From the NCBI RefSeq assembly GCF_013409305.1, contig NZ_JACBZJ010000001.1:2480001-2544000 (forward strand): 64,000 nt of DNA, in the 5' to 3' direction. Each line of letters begins with the position of its first letter. The stretch's first letter is position 1. A model generated the notes under the pieces. It saw nothing but the letters and a program-made list of their open reading frames with translations. It was not told where the DNA came from and did no database searches. Made by a program: the position numbers and the translations under genes. Below, in pieces: positions 45,935-54,918 of this stretch. The stretch comes from Cellulomonas soli (GTDB taxonomy: Bacteria > Actinomycetota > Actinomycetes > Actinomycetales > Cellulomonadaceae).

Positions 45935-47179
45935 ATGACCAGCACGTTCCCCGACGGCTTCCTCTGGGGTGTGGCCACCGCAGGCCACCAGGGCGAGGGC
46001 GGCAACGACCGCAGCGACATGTGGACGTTGGAGCACACCACGCCGTCGCTGTTCGTCGAGCCGAGCGGACCCGCCTGCCGGCACTACGACCTGTGGGAGG
46101 ACGACCTCGACCTCGTCGCCGACCTCGGCCTGAACGCCTTCCGGTTCTCGGTGGAGTGGGCGCGCATCGAGCCCGAGCGCGGGGTCGTCGACGCCGCAGC
46201 CCTCGACCACTACGAGCAGGTCGTGGACGGGTGCCTGGCCCGGGGGCTGGCCCCGGTCGTCACGTTCAACCACTTCGCGTCCCCGCACTGGTTCGCCGCC
46301 TCGGGGTCGTGGCTCGCCCCCGACGCACCCGCGCTGTTCGCGGACCAGTGCGACCGGGTCATGGCCCGGTTCGGGGACCGCATCGCGACGGCCGTGACCC
46401 TCAACGAGCCGAACCTCGAGCAGGTGCTGCAGGCAGGCGGCAAGCTGCCGCCGATCGCCGAGCAGATCAAGAAGGAGATGCTCGCCGCCGCCGCCCGCAA
46501 CGCAGGTGTCGAGCGGTACTTCGCCTCCAACGTCATCCCGGCCGAGCAGCAGGAGGCCTTCCAGGGCGCCTTCACCCAGGCCCACCGTGCCGCGGTCGCG
46601 GCGATCAAGGCCCGCAGGGCCGACCTGCCGACAGGGGTGTCGATCGCGATCCTCGACGAGGTGGCCCTGCCCGGCGGTGAGGAGCGTCGCGACGCCAAGC
46701 GCGCCGCGGTCTACGACCACTGGCTCACCGTGGCGCGCGAGGACGACTTCGTCGGCGTGCAGAACTACGAGTCGGCCTTCCACGGACCCGACGGCGAGGT
46801 CGTCCCCGACGGCCCCCGCAACGGCATGGGCACCCTGGTTGAGCCGGCGTCGCTGGCCCGGTCGGTGCGGTACGCGCACGAGGTCTCCGGCGTCCCGGTG
46901 CTGGTCACCGAGCACGGCATGCAGACCGAGGACGACGCGCAGCGTGCCGCGTTCGTGCCGCAGGCGCTCGATCTCCTGGCCGCCGAGGCCGCCGCGGGCA
47001 CCCCCGTGCTCGGGTACCTGCACTGGACGCTGCTGGACAACTTCGAGTGGATCTTCGGCTACGGGCCCAAGCTCGGGCTGGTCGAGGTCGACCGAACGAC
47101 CTTCGCCCGCACCCCCAAGCCTTCCGCGTACGCGTACGCGCGGGCTGTGGCGGGGTACCGGCCCGCCGTGGTCGGCTGA
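45935..47179 (+). CDS. GH1 family beta-glucosidase-like enzyme
   Basis: This is a 414-residue glycoside hydrolase of family 1, slightly shorter than the usual 440-470. The start is FPDGFLWGVATAGHQGEGG. The acid/base motif is TLNEPN and the nucleophile motif is VTEHGMQ; most GH1 enzymes read TENG there, so Asn is replaced by His next to the catalytic Glu. The C-terminal substrate loop is LLDNFEWIFGYGPKLGLVEV. No signal peptide is seen, so it acts on imported glycosides. It has 104 bases before its ATG and 16 after its stop to the next gene. The expected product is glucose plus an aglycone or the rhamnosyl part. Confidence 0.92.
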   Translation: MTSTFPDGFLWGVATAGHQGEGGNDRSDMWTLEHTTPSLFVEPSGPACRHYDLWEDDLDLVADLGLNAFRFSVEWARIEPERGVVDAAALDHYEQVVDGCLARGLAPVVTFNHFASPHWFAASGSWLAPDAPALFADQCDRVMARFGDRIATAVTLNEPNLEQVLQAGGKLPPIAEQIKKEMLAAAARNAGVERYFASNVIPAEQQEAFQGAFTQAHRAAVAAIKARRADLPTGVSIAILDEVALPGGEERRDAKRAAVYDHWLTVAREDDFVGVQNYESAFHGPDGEVVPDGPRNGMGTLVEPASLARSVRYAHEVSGVPVLVTEHGMQTEDDAQRAAFVPQALDLLAAEAAAGTPVLGYLHWTLLDNFEWIFGYGPKLGLVEVDRTTFARTPKPSAYAYARAVAGYRPAVVG

Positions 47180-47195
47180 GCGGGGGCGGGCCGTC

Positions 47196-48041
47196 ATGGC
47201 GCTGAGGGTCGCGACGCGCTGCCGGGTCGTCGTCGACAACGACTTCGCCGGTGACCCCGACGGGCTCGTGGCGCTCGCGCACCACCTGCTCTCGCCGGGG
47301 CACCGCGTGGACGCCGTGACCAGCTCGCGGCTGTCGCCGGTGTTCGGTCCGCCCGCCGGCGGCGCCGCGGCCGGGGCGGCGTACGCGGCCGAGCTGGTCG
47401 ACCTCGTCGGTGGGGCGGCCCGCCCGGTCGTCGCCGCCGGCGGGGACGTGCCGTTCGAGGAGACCCAGGGGCTGTCCGCCGCTGCCGCTCTCATCGTCGA
47501 GCAGGGCCGCCGGGACGACCCGCTCCCGCTGGTCCTGGTCTGCGGGGGACCGCTGACGACCGTCGCCGAGGCCCTGCGGGCGGCACCGGACCTCGTGGAC
47601 CGGATCACCCTGGCCTGGGTCGGCGGAGCGCGGTCCGCCGTCGAGGAGTACAACCGCGACACCGATCCGGCGGCCGCCGCGTTCGTGCTCGGCCTGCCCG
47701 GCCTGGCCGTGCGGCAGTTCCCGCTCGAGACGTACCGGCGCTGCGCGTGGAGCCTTGCGCAGGTCGAGGACCTGCTCAGCGGCGCCGGACCCCTGGGGGC
47801 CTGGTTGTGGCGGCGGTTCGTCGAGCTGCCGCTGCCGCCCGGGTTCGCCGTCGACGCGGTGTGGCCCCTCGGTGACAGCGCCCCGCTCATCGGCACGGCG
47901 CTGTCGCAGGAGTCGAGCACGTTCGAGCGGGCGTCGGACGGACCCGCCGACCGCCTCTTCTGCACGGACCTGGACACCTCGTTGCTGTTCGGCGACATGG
48001 TCGCCCTGTTCCGACGGCACGCCGCGGCCCACCCGGCCTGA
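47196..48041 (+). CDS. Inosine/uridine-type nucleoside hydrolase family protein
   Basis: This 281-residue protein has the nucleoside-hydrolase fold: the Ca-binding N-terminal motif in VVVDNDFAGDPDGLVALAHH, which replaces the usual DxDxxxDD, GGDVPFEETQGL, and the strand LVLVCGGPLTTVAEAL. C-terminal acid residues (CTDLDTSLL) could complete the metal site. Such enzymes cleave N-glycosidic bonds of ribonucleosides. In a glycoside operon it may act on an N- or O-riboside, or on a modified nucleoside imported by the same transporter; that is a guess. The ATG follows GGGGGCGGG. Confidence 0.82.
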   Translation: MALRVATRCRVVVDNDFAGDPDGLVALAHHLLSPGHRVDAVTSSRLSPVFGPPAGGAAAGAAYAAELVDLVGGAARPVVAAGGDVPFEETQGLSAAAALIVEQGRRDDPLPLVLVCGGPLTTVAEALRAAPDLVDRITLAWVGGARSAVEEYNRDTDPAAAAFVLGLPGLAVRQFPLETYRRCAWSLAQVEDLLSGAGPLGAWLWRRFVELPLPPGFAVDAVWPLGDSAPLIGTALSQESSTFERASDGPADRLFCTDLDTSLLFGDMVALFRRHAAAHPA

Positions 48042-48083
48042 CGTCGCCGCCCCGCCCCACCCCTGCGCCCCCGGAGAGCACCC

Positions 48084-50726
48084 ATGACCGCCGACCTGCA
48101 CCTCGACCCCGTCGTGGTCGAGCACCACCGCACGCCCCTCGGCATCGGGGAGCGCCGCCCGCGCCTGTCGTGGGCCGCCCGCACCGCGACGCCCGGGTGG
48201 CACCAGAGCGGCTACGAGCTCGAGGTCACCGACCCCGACGGCACGGTTGCCGCGGTGCGCACCGGTCACGTGACCTCCGACGAGCAGGTGCTCGTGGCGT
48301 GGCCGGCCGCACCTCTGGGCCCGTGCGAGCGGCGCGCGGTCCGGGTGCGCGTGTGGGGTCCGGGCGACGACGCGCCGTCGGCCTGGAGCGAGCCGACGGT
48401 GCTCGAGACGGGTCTGCTCGAGCCGGCCGGGTGGCAGGCCGTCATGGTCGGCCCGCGCCTGCCGGCCACCGGCGCCGAGGGGGAGCCGGCGGCGCTGCTG
48501 CGCGGGGCGGCGCACGTGCCGGGCGACGTCGTGCGGGCCCGCCTGCGGGTCACCGCGCACGGCGTCGTCACGGTGCACCTCAACGGCCAGGTGGTCGGCC
48601 AGGACGTGCTCACCCCCGGCTGGACCACGTACGAGCACCGCCTGCGCTACGCCACGCACGACGTCACCGATCTGCTGCGCGAGGGGTCGAACGTGCTCGG
48701 CGCCCACCTGGCCGACGGCTGGTACCGCGGGTTCCTCGGCTTCGCCGGGATGCGCGACGTCTACGGCGACCGCACGGGCGTGCTGCTGCAGCTCGAGGTG
48801 GACCACGCCGACGGCACCCGCACCGTGCTCGGCACGGACTCCTCGTGGCGCTGGACCCTCGGCCCGGTCACCCGCGCCGACCTGTACCTGGGCGAGACGC
48901 ACGACACGCGTCGCGAGCTGCCCGGCTGGGACGAGCCCGGGTTCGACGACACGGGCTGGCAGGCCGCCGACGTGCTGCCCTGCGACCTGTCACGCCTGGT
49001 GGAGCCCACCGGCCCCGGGGTGCGCCGCACCCAGGTGGTCGCCCCCGTCGAGATCCTCACCACCCCCGCCGGGGCCACGGTCGTGGACCTCGGTCAGAAC
49101 CTCGTCGGCCGCATGCGCCTGCACCTGCCCGACGCACCCGCCGGGACGGTCGTGCGGCTGCGCCACGCCGAGGTGCTCGAGCACGGCGAGCTCGGCACCC
49201 GCCCGCTGCGTGCCGCACGCCAGACCGACGAGATCGTGCTCGACGGCCGCGGGCCGCGCACCTGGGAGCCGTCGTTCACGACGCACGGCTTCCGCTACGT
49301 CGAGGTCACCGGCTGGCCGGGCGCGCTCAGCACGGCCGACCTCGAGGCCGTGGTGCTGCACACCGACCTGCGTCGCACCGGCACGTTCGCCTGCTCCGAC
49401 CCGCTGCTGGACCGCCTGCACGAGAACGTCGTGTGGGGCATGCGCGGCAACTTCCTCGACGTGCCCACCGACTGCCCGCAGCGCGACGAACGCCTCGGCT
49501 GGACCGGTGACCTGCAGGTCTTCGCCCCCACGGCCGCGTTCCTGTTCGACACCACCGGCATGCTCACCGGCTGGCTCGCCGACCTGGCCGCCGACCAGCA
49601 CGCCGACGGCGTCGTGCCGCCCTACGTGCCGATGGCCGCCATGGACCCGCACATGCCGCCGCTCGGCGCCGAGGCCGGCTGGGGCGACGCCGCGACCCTC
49701 GTGCCCTGGACGCTCTACGAGCGCACCGGCGACGCCGGGGTGCTGCGCACGCAGTGGTCGTCGATGGTCGCCTGGGTGGACGCGTTCGCGGCCCGCGCCG
49801 GCGACGACCTGGACTTCTCGTCCGGCGGGTTCTCGTTCGGGGACTGGCTCGACGCCTCGGCCCCCGACGACCAGCCGTGGAAGGCCCGCGTGCCGTGGCA
49901 GCTCGTCGCCACCGCGTACCTGGCCCGCTCGGCCCGCGTGCTCTCCCAGGCCGCCGAGGTCGTGGGGGAGTCGGACGCGGCCGTGCGCTACGGCGCGCTC
50001 GCGGACAGCGCCGCGGCCCGATTCCGTGCCGAGTACCTGACCCCCAGCGGCCGCGCCGCCTACCCCGCGCAGACCGCGTACGCGCTGGCCGTCGCCTTCG
50101 ACCTGCTGCTGCCCGAGCAGCGCGCGCACGCCGGGCAGCTGCTCGCCGAGCAGGTCGCCGCGGACGAGTTCCGCATCGGCACCGGGTTCCTGGGCACGCC
50201 CCTGGTGTGCGACGCGCTCGCGGACACCGGGCACGGCGCGACCGCCTGGCAGCTGCTGCTGCAGCGCGAGTGCCCGTCGTGGCTGTACGCCGTGACGATG
50301 GGTGCCACGACCGTCTGGGAGCGCTGGAACTCGATGCTGCCCGACGGGTCGATCAACCCCGGCGGCATGACCTCGTTCAACCACTACGCGTTCGGCGCCG
50401 TGGCGGACTTCCTGCACCGGCGCGTGGCCGGCCTGGCCCCTGCGGCACCGGGATACCGCCGGCTGCGCATCGCACCGCTGCCCACCCGCTCGCTCGACTG
50501 GGCCGCCGCGACGCACGAGACCCCTTACGGGACCGCCGCCGTGCGGTGGGAACGCACCGGGGACGACGTCGTGCTCACCGTGCTGGTCCCACCGTCGACG
50601 ACGGCGCAGGTGGTGCTTCCCGACGGCTCCGAGCCCGTCGAGCTCGCGCCAGGGGAGCACCTGCTCGCGTTCACCCTGCCGCCCGAGCGTGCGGCTGAGC
50701 GTGCGGCGGAGTTCTCCGCCGGGTGA
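48084..50726 (+). CDS. GH78 alpha-L-rhamnosidase
   Basis: This is an 880-residue inverting glycosidase that removes terminal alpha-L-rhamnose. Order: N-terminal beta domain (about 1-110), Bac_rhamnosid_N domain with HEHRLRYATHDVTDLL-like strands and VLGAHLADGWYRGFLGF, the concanavalin-like domain, the (alpha/alpha)6 catalytic barrel from about residue 430 (DVPTDCPQRDERLGWTGD with the acidic pair; AGWGDAATLVPW), TTVWERWNSMLPDG and SFNHYAFGAVADF, then the C-terminal beta domain. No signal peptide is seen, so it is intracellular. It is the last gene of the operon and suggests that rhamnosides such as flavonoid rutinosides are the substrates. Confidence 0.94.
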   Translation: MTADLHLDPVVVEHHRTPLGIGERRPRLSWAARTATPGWHQSGYELEVTDPDGTVAAVRTGHVTSDEQVLVAWPAAPLGPCERRAVRVRVWGPGDDAPSAWSEPTVLETGLLEPAGWQAVMVGPRLPATGAEGEPAALLRGAAHVPGDVVRARLRVTAHGVVTVHLNGQVVGQDVLTPGWTTYEHRLRYATHDVTDLLREGSNVLGAHLADGWYRGFLGFAGMRDVYGDRTGVLLQLEVDHADGTRTVLGTDSSWRWTLGPVTRADLYLGETHDTRRELPGWDEPGFDDTGWQAADVLPCDLSRLVEPTGPGVRRTQVVAPVEILTTPAGATVVDLGQNLVGRMRLHLPDAPAGTVVRLRHAEVLEHGELGTRPLRAARQTDEIVLDGRGPRTWEPSFTTHGFRYVEVTGWPGALSTADLEAVVLHTDLRRTGTFACSDPLLDRLHENVVWGMRGNFLDVPTDCPQRDERLGWTGDLQVFAPTAAFLFDTTGMLTGWLADLAADQHADGVVPPYVPMAAMDPHMPPLGAEAGWGDAATLVPWTLYERTGDAGVLRTQWSSMVAWVDAFAARAGDDLDFSSGGFSFGDWLDASAPDDQPWKARVPWQLVATAYLARSARVLSQAAEVVGESDAAVRYGALADSAAARFRAEYLTPSGRAAYPAQTAYALAVAFDLLLPEQRAHAGQLLAEQVAADEFRIGTGFLGTPLVCDALADTGHGATAWQLLLQRECPSWLYAVTMGATTVWERWNSMLPDGSINPGGMTSFNHYAFGAVADFLHRRVAGLAPAAPGYRRLRIAPLPTRSLDWAAATHETPYGTAAVRWERTGDDVVLTVLVPPSTTAQVVLPDGSEPVELAPGEHLLAFTLPPERAAERAAEFSAG

Positions 50727-50790
50727 GGACGGGCGGCGCGGCTGCGGCGGCATCCGATCGATGAGCCGCCGCGGTTGTCGTCGATGCATC

Positions 50791-50819
50791 TAGTGAGGGC
50801 ACTCATAAATGAGTATACT
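50791..50819 (+). promoter_or_regulatory. Promoter with operator CTCA-TAAA-TGAG
   Basis: TAGTGA (50791-50796) and the strong -10 TATACT (50814-50819) are 17 bases apart. The palindrome CTCATAAATGAG (50802-50813) fills the spacer, so a bound repressor would block RNA polymerase. A near-identical site precedes the TetR gene at 54919. Confidence 0.75.
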
Positions 50820-50875
50820 CGGTTCGTCCGATGAGGGCGACCCCGTACTCACCCACCTCACGAAGGAGCCCCACC

Positions 50876-51871
50876 GTGCGCGCGTTCGGCATCACCGGGT
50901 ACAAGCAGCCCCTGACCGCCCTCGACGTCCCCGAGCCGACCGTCGGTGCCCACGACGTCCTGGTGAACGTCGAGGCCGCCGGGCTCAACCACCTGGACGA
51001 GAAGCTCCGCACCGGGGAGTTCAAGGCGATCCTGCCGTACAAGACCCCGCTCGTCCTGGGGCACGACGTGGCCGGCACCGTGATCCGCGTGGGTGCTCAG
51101 GTGCGCGAGTTCGAGCCCGGCGACCGCGTCTACGCGCGCCCGGGCACGCACCAGATCGGCACGTTCGCCGAGCGGGTCGCGGTCGCGGAGGCCGACGTGG
51201 CACCCATGCCCGCCTCGCTGAGCACGGAGCAGGCGGCCGGTCTGCCCCTGGTGGCGCTGACCGCCTGGCAGGCGATGGTCGAGCGCGGCCATCTGCGTGC
51301 AGGTCAGAAGGTCCTGATCCACGCCGGTGCCGGTGCGGTCGGCTCGATCGCGATCCAGCTCGCCAAGCACCTGGGCGCGCACGTGGCAACCACGGCGAGT
51401 GGCCCGGGCCTGGACCTGGTGCGCGAGCTCGGCGCCGATGTCGCCATCGACTACCGCACCGAGGACTTCGCGGCCGAGCTGACCGGCTACGACCTGGTCC
51501 TGGACAGCCTCGGCGGGGACAACCTCATCCGCTCGCTGCGCATCCTCGCCCCGGGCGGCAAGGCCATCGGCATCGCCGGACCGCCCGAGCCGACCTACGC
51601 CCGTGAGGCCGGTCTGAACCCGCTCGTGCGCCTGGCCGTCCGTGCGCTGAGCAGCAAGGTCCGCCGCGAGGCCAAGAAGCAGGGCGTGTCCTACGAGTTC
51701 CTGTTCATGCACGCCGACGGCGCCCAGCTGCGTCAGATCAGCGCCCTGATCGAGGACGGCACGATCCGCCCCCTGTCGGTCGAGACCTTCGCGTTCGACC
51801 AGACCCCCGACGCCCTCGCCGCGCTCGCCGCCGGACGCATCCGCGGCAAGGCTGTCATCACCCGCTCCTGA
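50876..51871 (+). CDS. NADPH:quinone reductase-like zinc-independent MDR
   Basis: This is a 331-residue medium-chain reductase. The N-terminal GroES-like domain (GITGYKQPLTALDVPEPTVG; LNHLDEKLRTGEF; VLGHDVAGTVIRVG) and the Rossmann motif GAGAVGSIAIQLAKHLGA are those of quinone oxidoreductases, and the zinc-binding cysteines of alcohol dehydrogenases are absent. It reduces quinones or enones with NADPH. The GTG at 50876 follows GAAGGAGCC. It is the first gene of a two-gene operon with an alpha/beta hydrolase and is probably repressed by the TetR encoded at 54919. Confidence 0.92.
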   Translation: MRAFGITGYKQPLTALDVPEPTVGAHDVLVNVEAAGLNHLDEKLRTGEFKAILPYKTPLVLGHDVAGTVIRVGAQVREFEPGDRVYARPGTHQIGTFAERVAVAEADVAPMPASLSTEQAAGLPLVALTAWQAMVERGHLRAGQKVLIHAGAGAVGSIAIQLAKHLGAHVATTASGPGLDLVRELGADVAIDYRTEDFAAELTGYDLVLDSLGGDNLIRSLRILAPGGKAIGIAGPPEPTYAREAGLNPLVRLAVRALSSKVRREAKKQGVSYEFLFMHADGAQLRQISALIEDGTIRPLSVETFAFDQTPDALAALAAGRIRGKAVITRS

Positions 51872-51918
51872 GCCCGCCCCGACCCCACCGGCTTCCGACC
51901 AGCACGAGGAGCACCATC

Positions 51919-52779
51919 GTGAGCACGACCGCCAACGACCCCGTCATCACCTCGTACGCGAAGGCGCCGACCAGGACCATCACCGCGGGTGGGGACACGT
52001 TCGCCTACCGCGAGCTCGGCCCGAGGGGTGGCATCCCGGTCGTCTTCTTCGTGCACCTGGCCGCGACCCTCGACAACTGGGACCCCCGCATCGTCGACGC
52101 GATCGCGGCCACGCGGCACGTCGTCGCCTTCGACCAGCTCGGTGTCGGCGCGTCCAGCGGAAAGGTCCGCGACACCCTCGAGGAGGCCGCCGACGACGCC
52201 TACCGGTTCGTCGCCGCACTCGGTCACGACACGATCGACGTCTTCGGCTTCTCCATGGGCGCGATGATCGCCCAGGACCTCGTGGTCAAGCACCCCGACC
52301 TGGTTCGCAGGCTCGTCCTGACCGGCACGGGCCCGCGCGGCGGCACGGACATCGACAAGGTCGTGGGCACCACCTACGGGGACGTCCTGCGCGCGACCCT
52401 GACCCGTTCGGACCCCAAGGAGTTCTTGTTCTTCAACCGCGACGCCGCGGGCAAGAAGGCTGCCAAGGCGTTCGTGGCCCGCCTGAAGGAGCGCACCGTG
52501 GACCGTGACAAGGACGTCACGCTGCCCGCGTTCCGCACCCAGCTCAAGGCGATCCAGCGCTACGGGCGGTCCGCCCCGTCCGACCTGTCGGTCATCACCG
52601 GTCCGACCCTGATCGCCAACGGCGACAACGACCGCATGGTTCCGTCGGTGCTCTCCGAGGACCTGCATCGGCGCATCGTCGGGTCCGAGCTGATCATCTA
52701 CCCGAGCTCCGGGCACGGCGGGATCTTCCAGTACTGGGAGGAGTTCGCCCCCGTCGCCGCGACGTTCCTCTCCGAGTAG
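51919..52779 (+). CDS. Alpha/beta-fold hydrolase
   Basis: This is a 286-residue hydrolase. The nucleophile elbow GFSMGAM (Ser), the acid in NGDNDRMVP (Asp) and the histidine in SSGHGGIFQY form the expected triad; the oxyanion region is FFVHLAATLDNWD. LGVGASSGKVRDTLEEAADD is typical of the haloperoxidase/esterase-like group. The substrate is unknown; the partners suggest a role in clearing reactive carbonyl or quinone compounds. The GTG start lies 47 bases after the reductase stop, and a long terminator follows. Confidence 0.92.
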   Translation: MSTTANDPVITSYAKAPTRTITAGGDTFAYRELGPRGGIPVVFFVHLAATLDNWDPRIVDAIAATRHVVAFDQLGVGASSGKVRDTLEEAADDAYRFVAALGHDTIDVFGFSMGAMIAQDLVVKHPDLVRRLVLTGTGPRGGTDIDKVVGTTYGDVLRATLTRSDPKEFLFFNRDAAGKKAAKAFVARLKERTVDRDKDVTLPAFRTQLKAIQRYGRSAPSDLSVITGPTLIANGDNDRMVPSVLSEDLHRRIVGSELIIYPSSGHGGIFQYWEEFAPVAATFLSE

Positions 52780-52802
52780 TCAGGAGTCGCCTCACCGACA
52801 TG

Positions 52803-52845
52803 CGCAGGTGGCCCCGCCGGGTGCGAACCGGCGGGGCCACCTGCG
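52803..52845. terminator. Bidirectional terminator
   Basis: A perfect 18-bp inverted repeat (52803-52820 and 52828-52845, loop GTGCGAA) lies between the converging hydrolase and SDR genes. Confidence 0.85.
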
Positions 52846-52854
52846 TGAGGTCGC

Positions 52855-53568
52855 TCAGGCGCGCGCGGCCTTCAGCTGGGGGTAGACGGCCTCGATCGGT
52901 GCGCTGAGACCGGCCTTGGCCTGGACCGACCCCTCGTCGGCGAGCACCTCGTACTGCCCGGCCTGCACGGCGTCGAACACGTCGCGCACGAGCACGGCGG
53001 GGTCGACCTTGGGCTCGGGGGCGTAGGCGGCCATCGGGGTGTCGACGTACCCGACGTGCACACCCACGACGTGCACCCCGGCCGGAGCGAGCTCCAGGCG
53101 CAGCGAGTTGGTCGCCGACCACAGGGCGGCCTTCGTCGCCGAGTAGATCCCGGCCACGGCGTACCAGCTCAGCAGCGAGTGCATGTCGATGAGGACCGAC
53201 TCGTCCTTGGCCGACAGCACCGGCGCGAACGCTCGGGCCAGGAACAGCGGGCCGAGGAAGTTGGTCTCCACGTTGCGGCGGATCTCCTCCTCGGTGTGGG
53301 TCAGGATCCCGGTGCTGGACACCGACGCCCCGGCGTTGTTGATCAGGACGGTCACGTCGGGAGCCGCCTCGACCGCGGCCTGGATGGACGCGGCGTCGGT
53401 GACGTCGAGCGTCAGGGGGACGACGCGCTCGTCGTCCCAGGTGCGCGGGGTGCGCGCGCTGGCGTAGACCTTGGCCGCGCCGCGGGCCAGGGCCTCGTGC
53501 ACGAACTGCGTGCCGATGCCGCCGTTCGCGCCGGTGACCAGGACAACTGCTCCGTCAAGAGTGGGCAT
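52855..53568 (-). CDS. Short-chain dehydrogenase/reductase
   Basis: This is a 237-residue classical SDR: cofactor motif VLVTGANGGIGTQFV, LINNAGASVSSTG, and the catalytic Tyr-Lys in GIYSATKAALWS with a Ser in MHSLLSWYAV. I chose the ATG at 53568 because AAGGAG is eight bases before it; a second ATG at 53574 would leave a two-base gap. The substrate is unknown. It follows the old-yellow-enzyme gene on the same strand after a hairpin, so it may be read through at lower level or have its own promoter. Part of its sequence recurs as a fragment at 41816-41886. Confidence 0.92.
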   Translation of the reverse strand: MPTLDGAVVLVTGANGGIGTQFVHEALARGAAKVYASARTPRTWDDERVVPLTLDVTDAASIQAAVEAAPDVTVLINNAGASVSSTGILTHTEEEIRRNVETNFLGPLFLARAFAPVLSAKDESVLIDMHSLLSWYAVAGIYSATKAALWSATNSLRLELAPAGVHVVGVHVGYVDTPMAAYAPEPKVDPAVLVRDVFDAVQAGQYEVLADEGSVQAKAGLSAPIEAVYPQLKAARA

Positions 53569-53631
53569 GCTCATGGCTCCTTCGTCGAGGTGGTGGAGTG
53601 TCGCGCCGGCCAGGGGGACGGGTCGGCGTGG

Positions 53632-53669
53632 GCCCGCTCGCCCGGGGCAGGGGTCCCGGACGAGCGGGC
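53632..53669 (-). terminator. Hairpin downstream of the old yellow enzyme gene
   Basis: GCCCGCTCG (53632-53640) and CGAGCGGGC (53661-53669) pair perfectly, with a further CCGGG/CCCGG stem inside. It begins 13 bases after the stop of the gene ending at 53682. Confidence 0.7.
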
Positions 53670-53681
53670 GGCTGGGGATGC

Positions 53682-54761
53682 TCAGAGGCGAGCAAGGGTG
53701 GGGTAGTCGGTGTAGCCCGCGGCACCGCCGGTGTAGAGGGTCGCGGGGTCGAGGTCGTTGAGCGGGGCGCCCGTGCGCAGCCGCTCCACGACGTCGGGGT
53801 TGGCCAGCGCGAACCGCCCCAGCGGCGCGATGTCGGCCAGGCCGGCGTCGATGTCGTCGGCGATCTGCTCGCGCTCGCGGCCGTACCGGACCACGAGCAC
53901 GGCGGTCGGCCACGCCTCGCGCAACGAGCGCAGCAGCTCGTCGTCGCCGAGGTGGTGCACGTGCAGGTAGGCCAGCCCCAGCGGCGCGAGCTCACCGACC
54001 AGGTGCCGGTACTGCGCGCGGACGGCCTCGGTGTCGCCCTCGTCGAGCCCGCCGAGCGGGAAGGCGGGGGAGAGGCGGATGCCGGTGCGGTCGGCGCCGA
54101 TCTCGTCCGCGACGGCCGCGGCCACCTCGACCACGAACCGCGCGCGGTTCTCGACCGAGCCGCCGTAGGAGTCGGTGCGCTGGTTGGCGTTCGGCGCCAG
54201 GAACTGGTGCAGCAGGTACCCGTTCGCGCCGTGGATCTCCACGCCGTCGGCGCCGGCGGCGATCGCCGAGGCGGCGGCGTGCCGGAACTCCCCGATGACG
54301 GTCTGGATGTCCTGCACGCTGAGCTCGCGCGGCACCGGGGTCTTCTGCATCCCCTGCGCCGTGACCATGTCCTGCTCGGCGGAGATCGCCGAGGGCGCCA
54401 CCGGCCGTCGGTGGTGCGGGGTGTTGTCCGGGTGCGAGATCCGGCCCACGTGCATGAGCTGGATGAACAGGTGTCCGCCCTGGGCGTGCACGGCGTCGGC
54501 GACCTCACGCCAGCCCGCGACGTGCTCGGGCGTGTAGATGCCGGGCGTGCCCAGGTACCCCTGCCCGTCCTCGGAGGGTTGGGTGCCCTCCGTGATGATC
54601 AGCCCGAGCGAGGCCCGCTGCGCGTAGTGCGTCGCGATCAGCTCACCGGGGGTGCCGTCCGGGTTGGCCCGGCTGCGGGTCATGGGCGCCAGGGCCAGGC
54701 GATGGTTCAGCTCGAGCCGTCCGAGGGTGAACGGCTGCCACAGTGAAGGAGAGAGGGACAT
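53682..54761 (-). CDS. Old yellow enzyme-type flavin ene-reductase
   Basis: This is a 359-residue FMN-dependent reductase (OYE/NemA/XenB family) that reduces activated C=C bonds of enones, maleimides and nitroesters with NAD(P)H. Motifs: LWQPFTLGRLELNHRLALAP, MTRSRAN, LGLIITEGTQPS, LFIQLMHVGR, the substrate-binding His/Asn in VEIHGANGYLLHQF, and RTDSYGGSVENRARF. It diverges from the TetR gene across 157 bases containing the shared operator, so induction by electrophiles through TetR is likely, as in the nemRA system. Confidence 0.95.
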   Translation of the reverse strand: MSLSPSLWQPFTLGRLELNHRLALAPMTRSRANPDGTPGELIATHYAQRASLGLIITEGTQPSEDGQGYLGTPGIYTPEHVAGWREVADAVHAQGGHLFIQLMHVGRISHPDNTPHHRRPVAPSAISAEQDMVTAQGMQKTPVPRELSVQDIQTVIGEFRHAAASAIAAGADGVEIHGANGYLLHQFLAPNANQRTDSYGGSVENRARFVVEVAAAVADEIGADRTGIRLSPAFPLGGLDEGDTEAVRAQYRHLVGELAPLGLAYLHVHHLGDDELLRSLREAWPTAVLVVRYGREREQIADDIDAGLADIAPLGRFALANPDVVERLRTGAPLNDLDPATLYTGGAAGYTDYPTLARL

Positions 54762-54874
54762 GCGTGCGATTCCTCACGTCGGACCAACAGGGGTCACGGT
54801 CCGGACCGAGGCGTGCCCCGGTGCCCGTGGGAGGATGCGCCGAGGCACATCCCGAGCCCACGCGACAGTGACTA

Positions 54875-54888
54875 CACTCAAAAGTGAG
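54875..54888. promoter_or_regulatory. Operator CTCA-AAAG-TGAG in the OYE/tetR divergent region
   Basis: CACTCA-AAAG-TGAG matches CACTCA-TAAA-TGAG at 50800-50813: the same half-sites CTCA and TGAG at the same spacing. It lies 31 bases before the tetR start and 114 from the OYE start. Confidence 0.7.
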
Positions 54889-54918
54889 CGCAGTCAGAGT
54901 CTATTCCCGGAGGATCCG

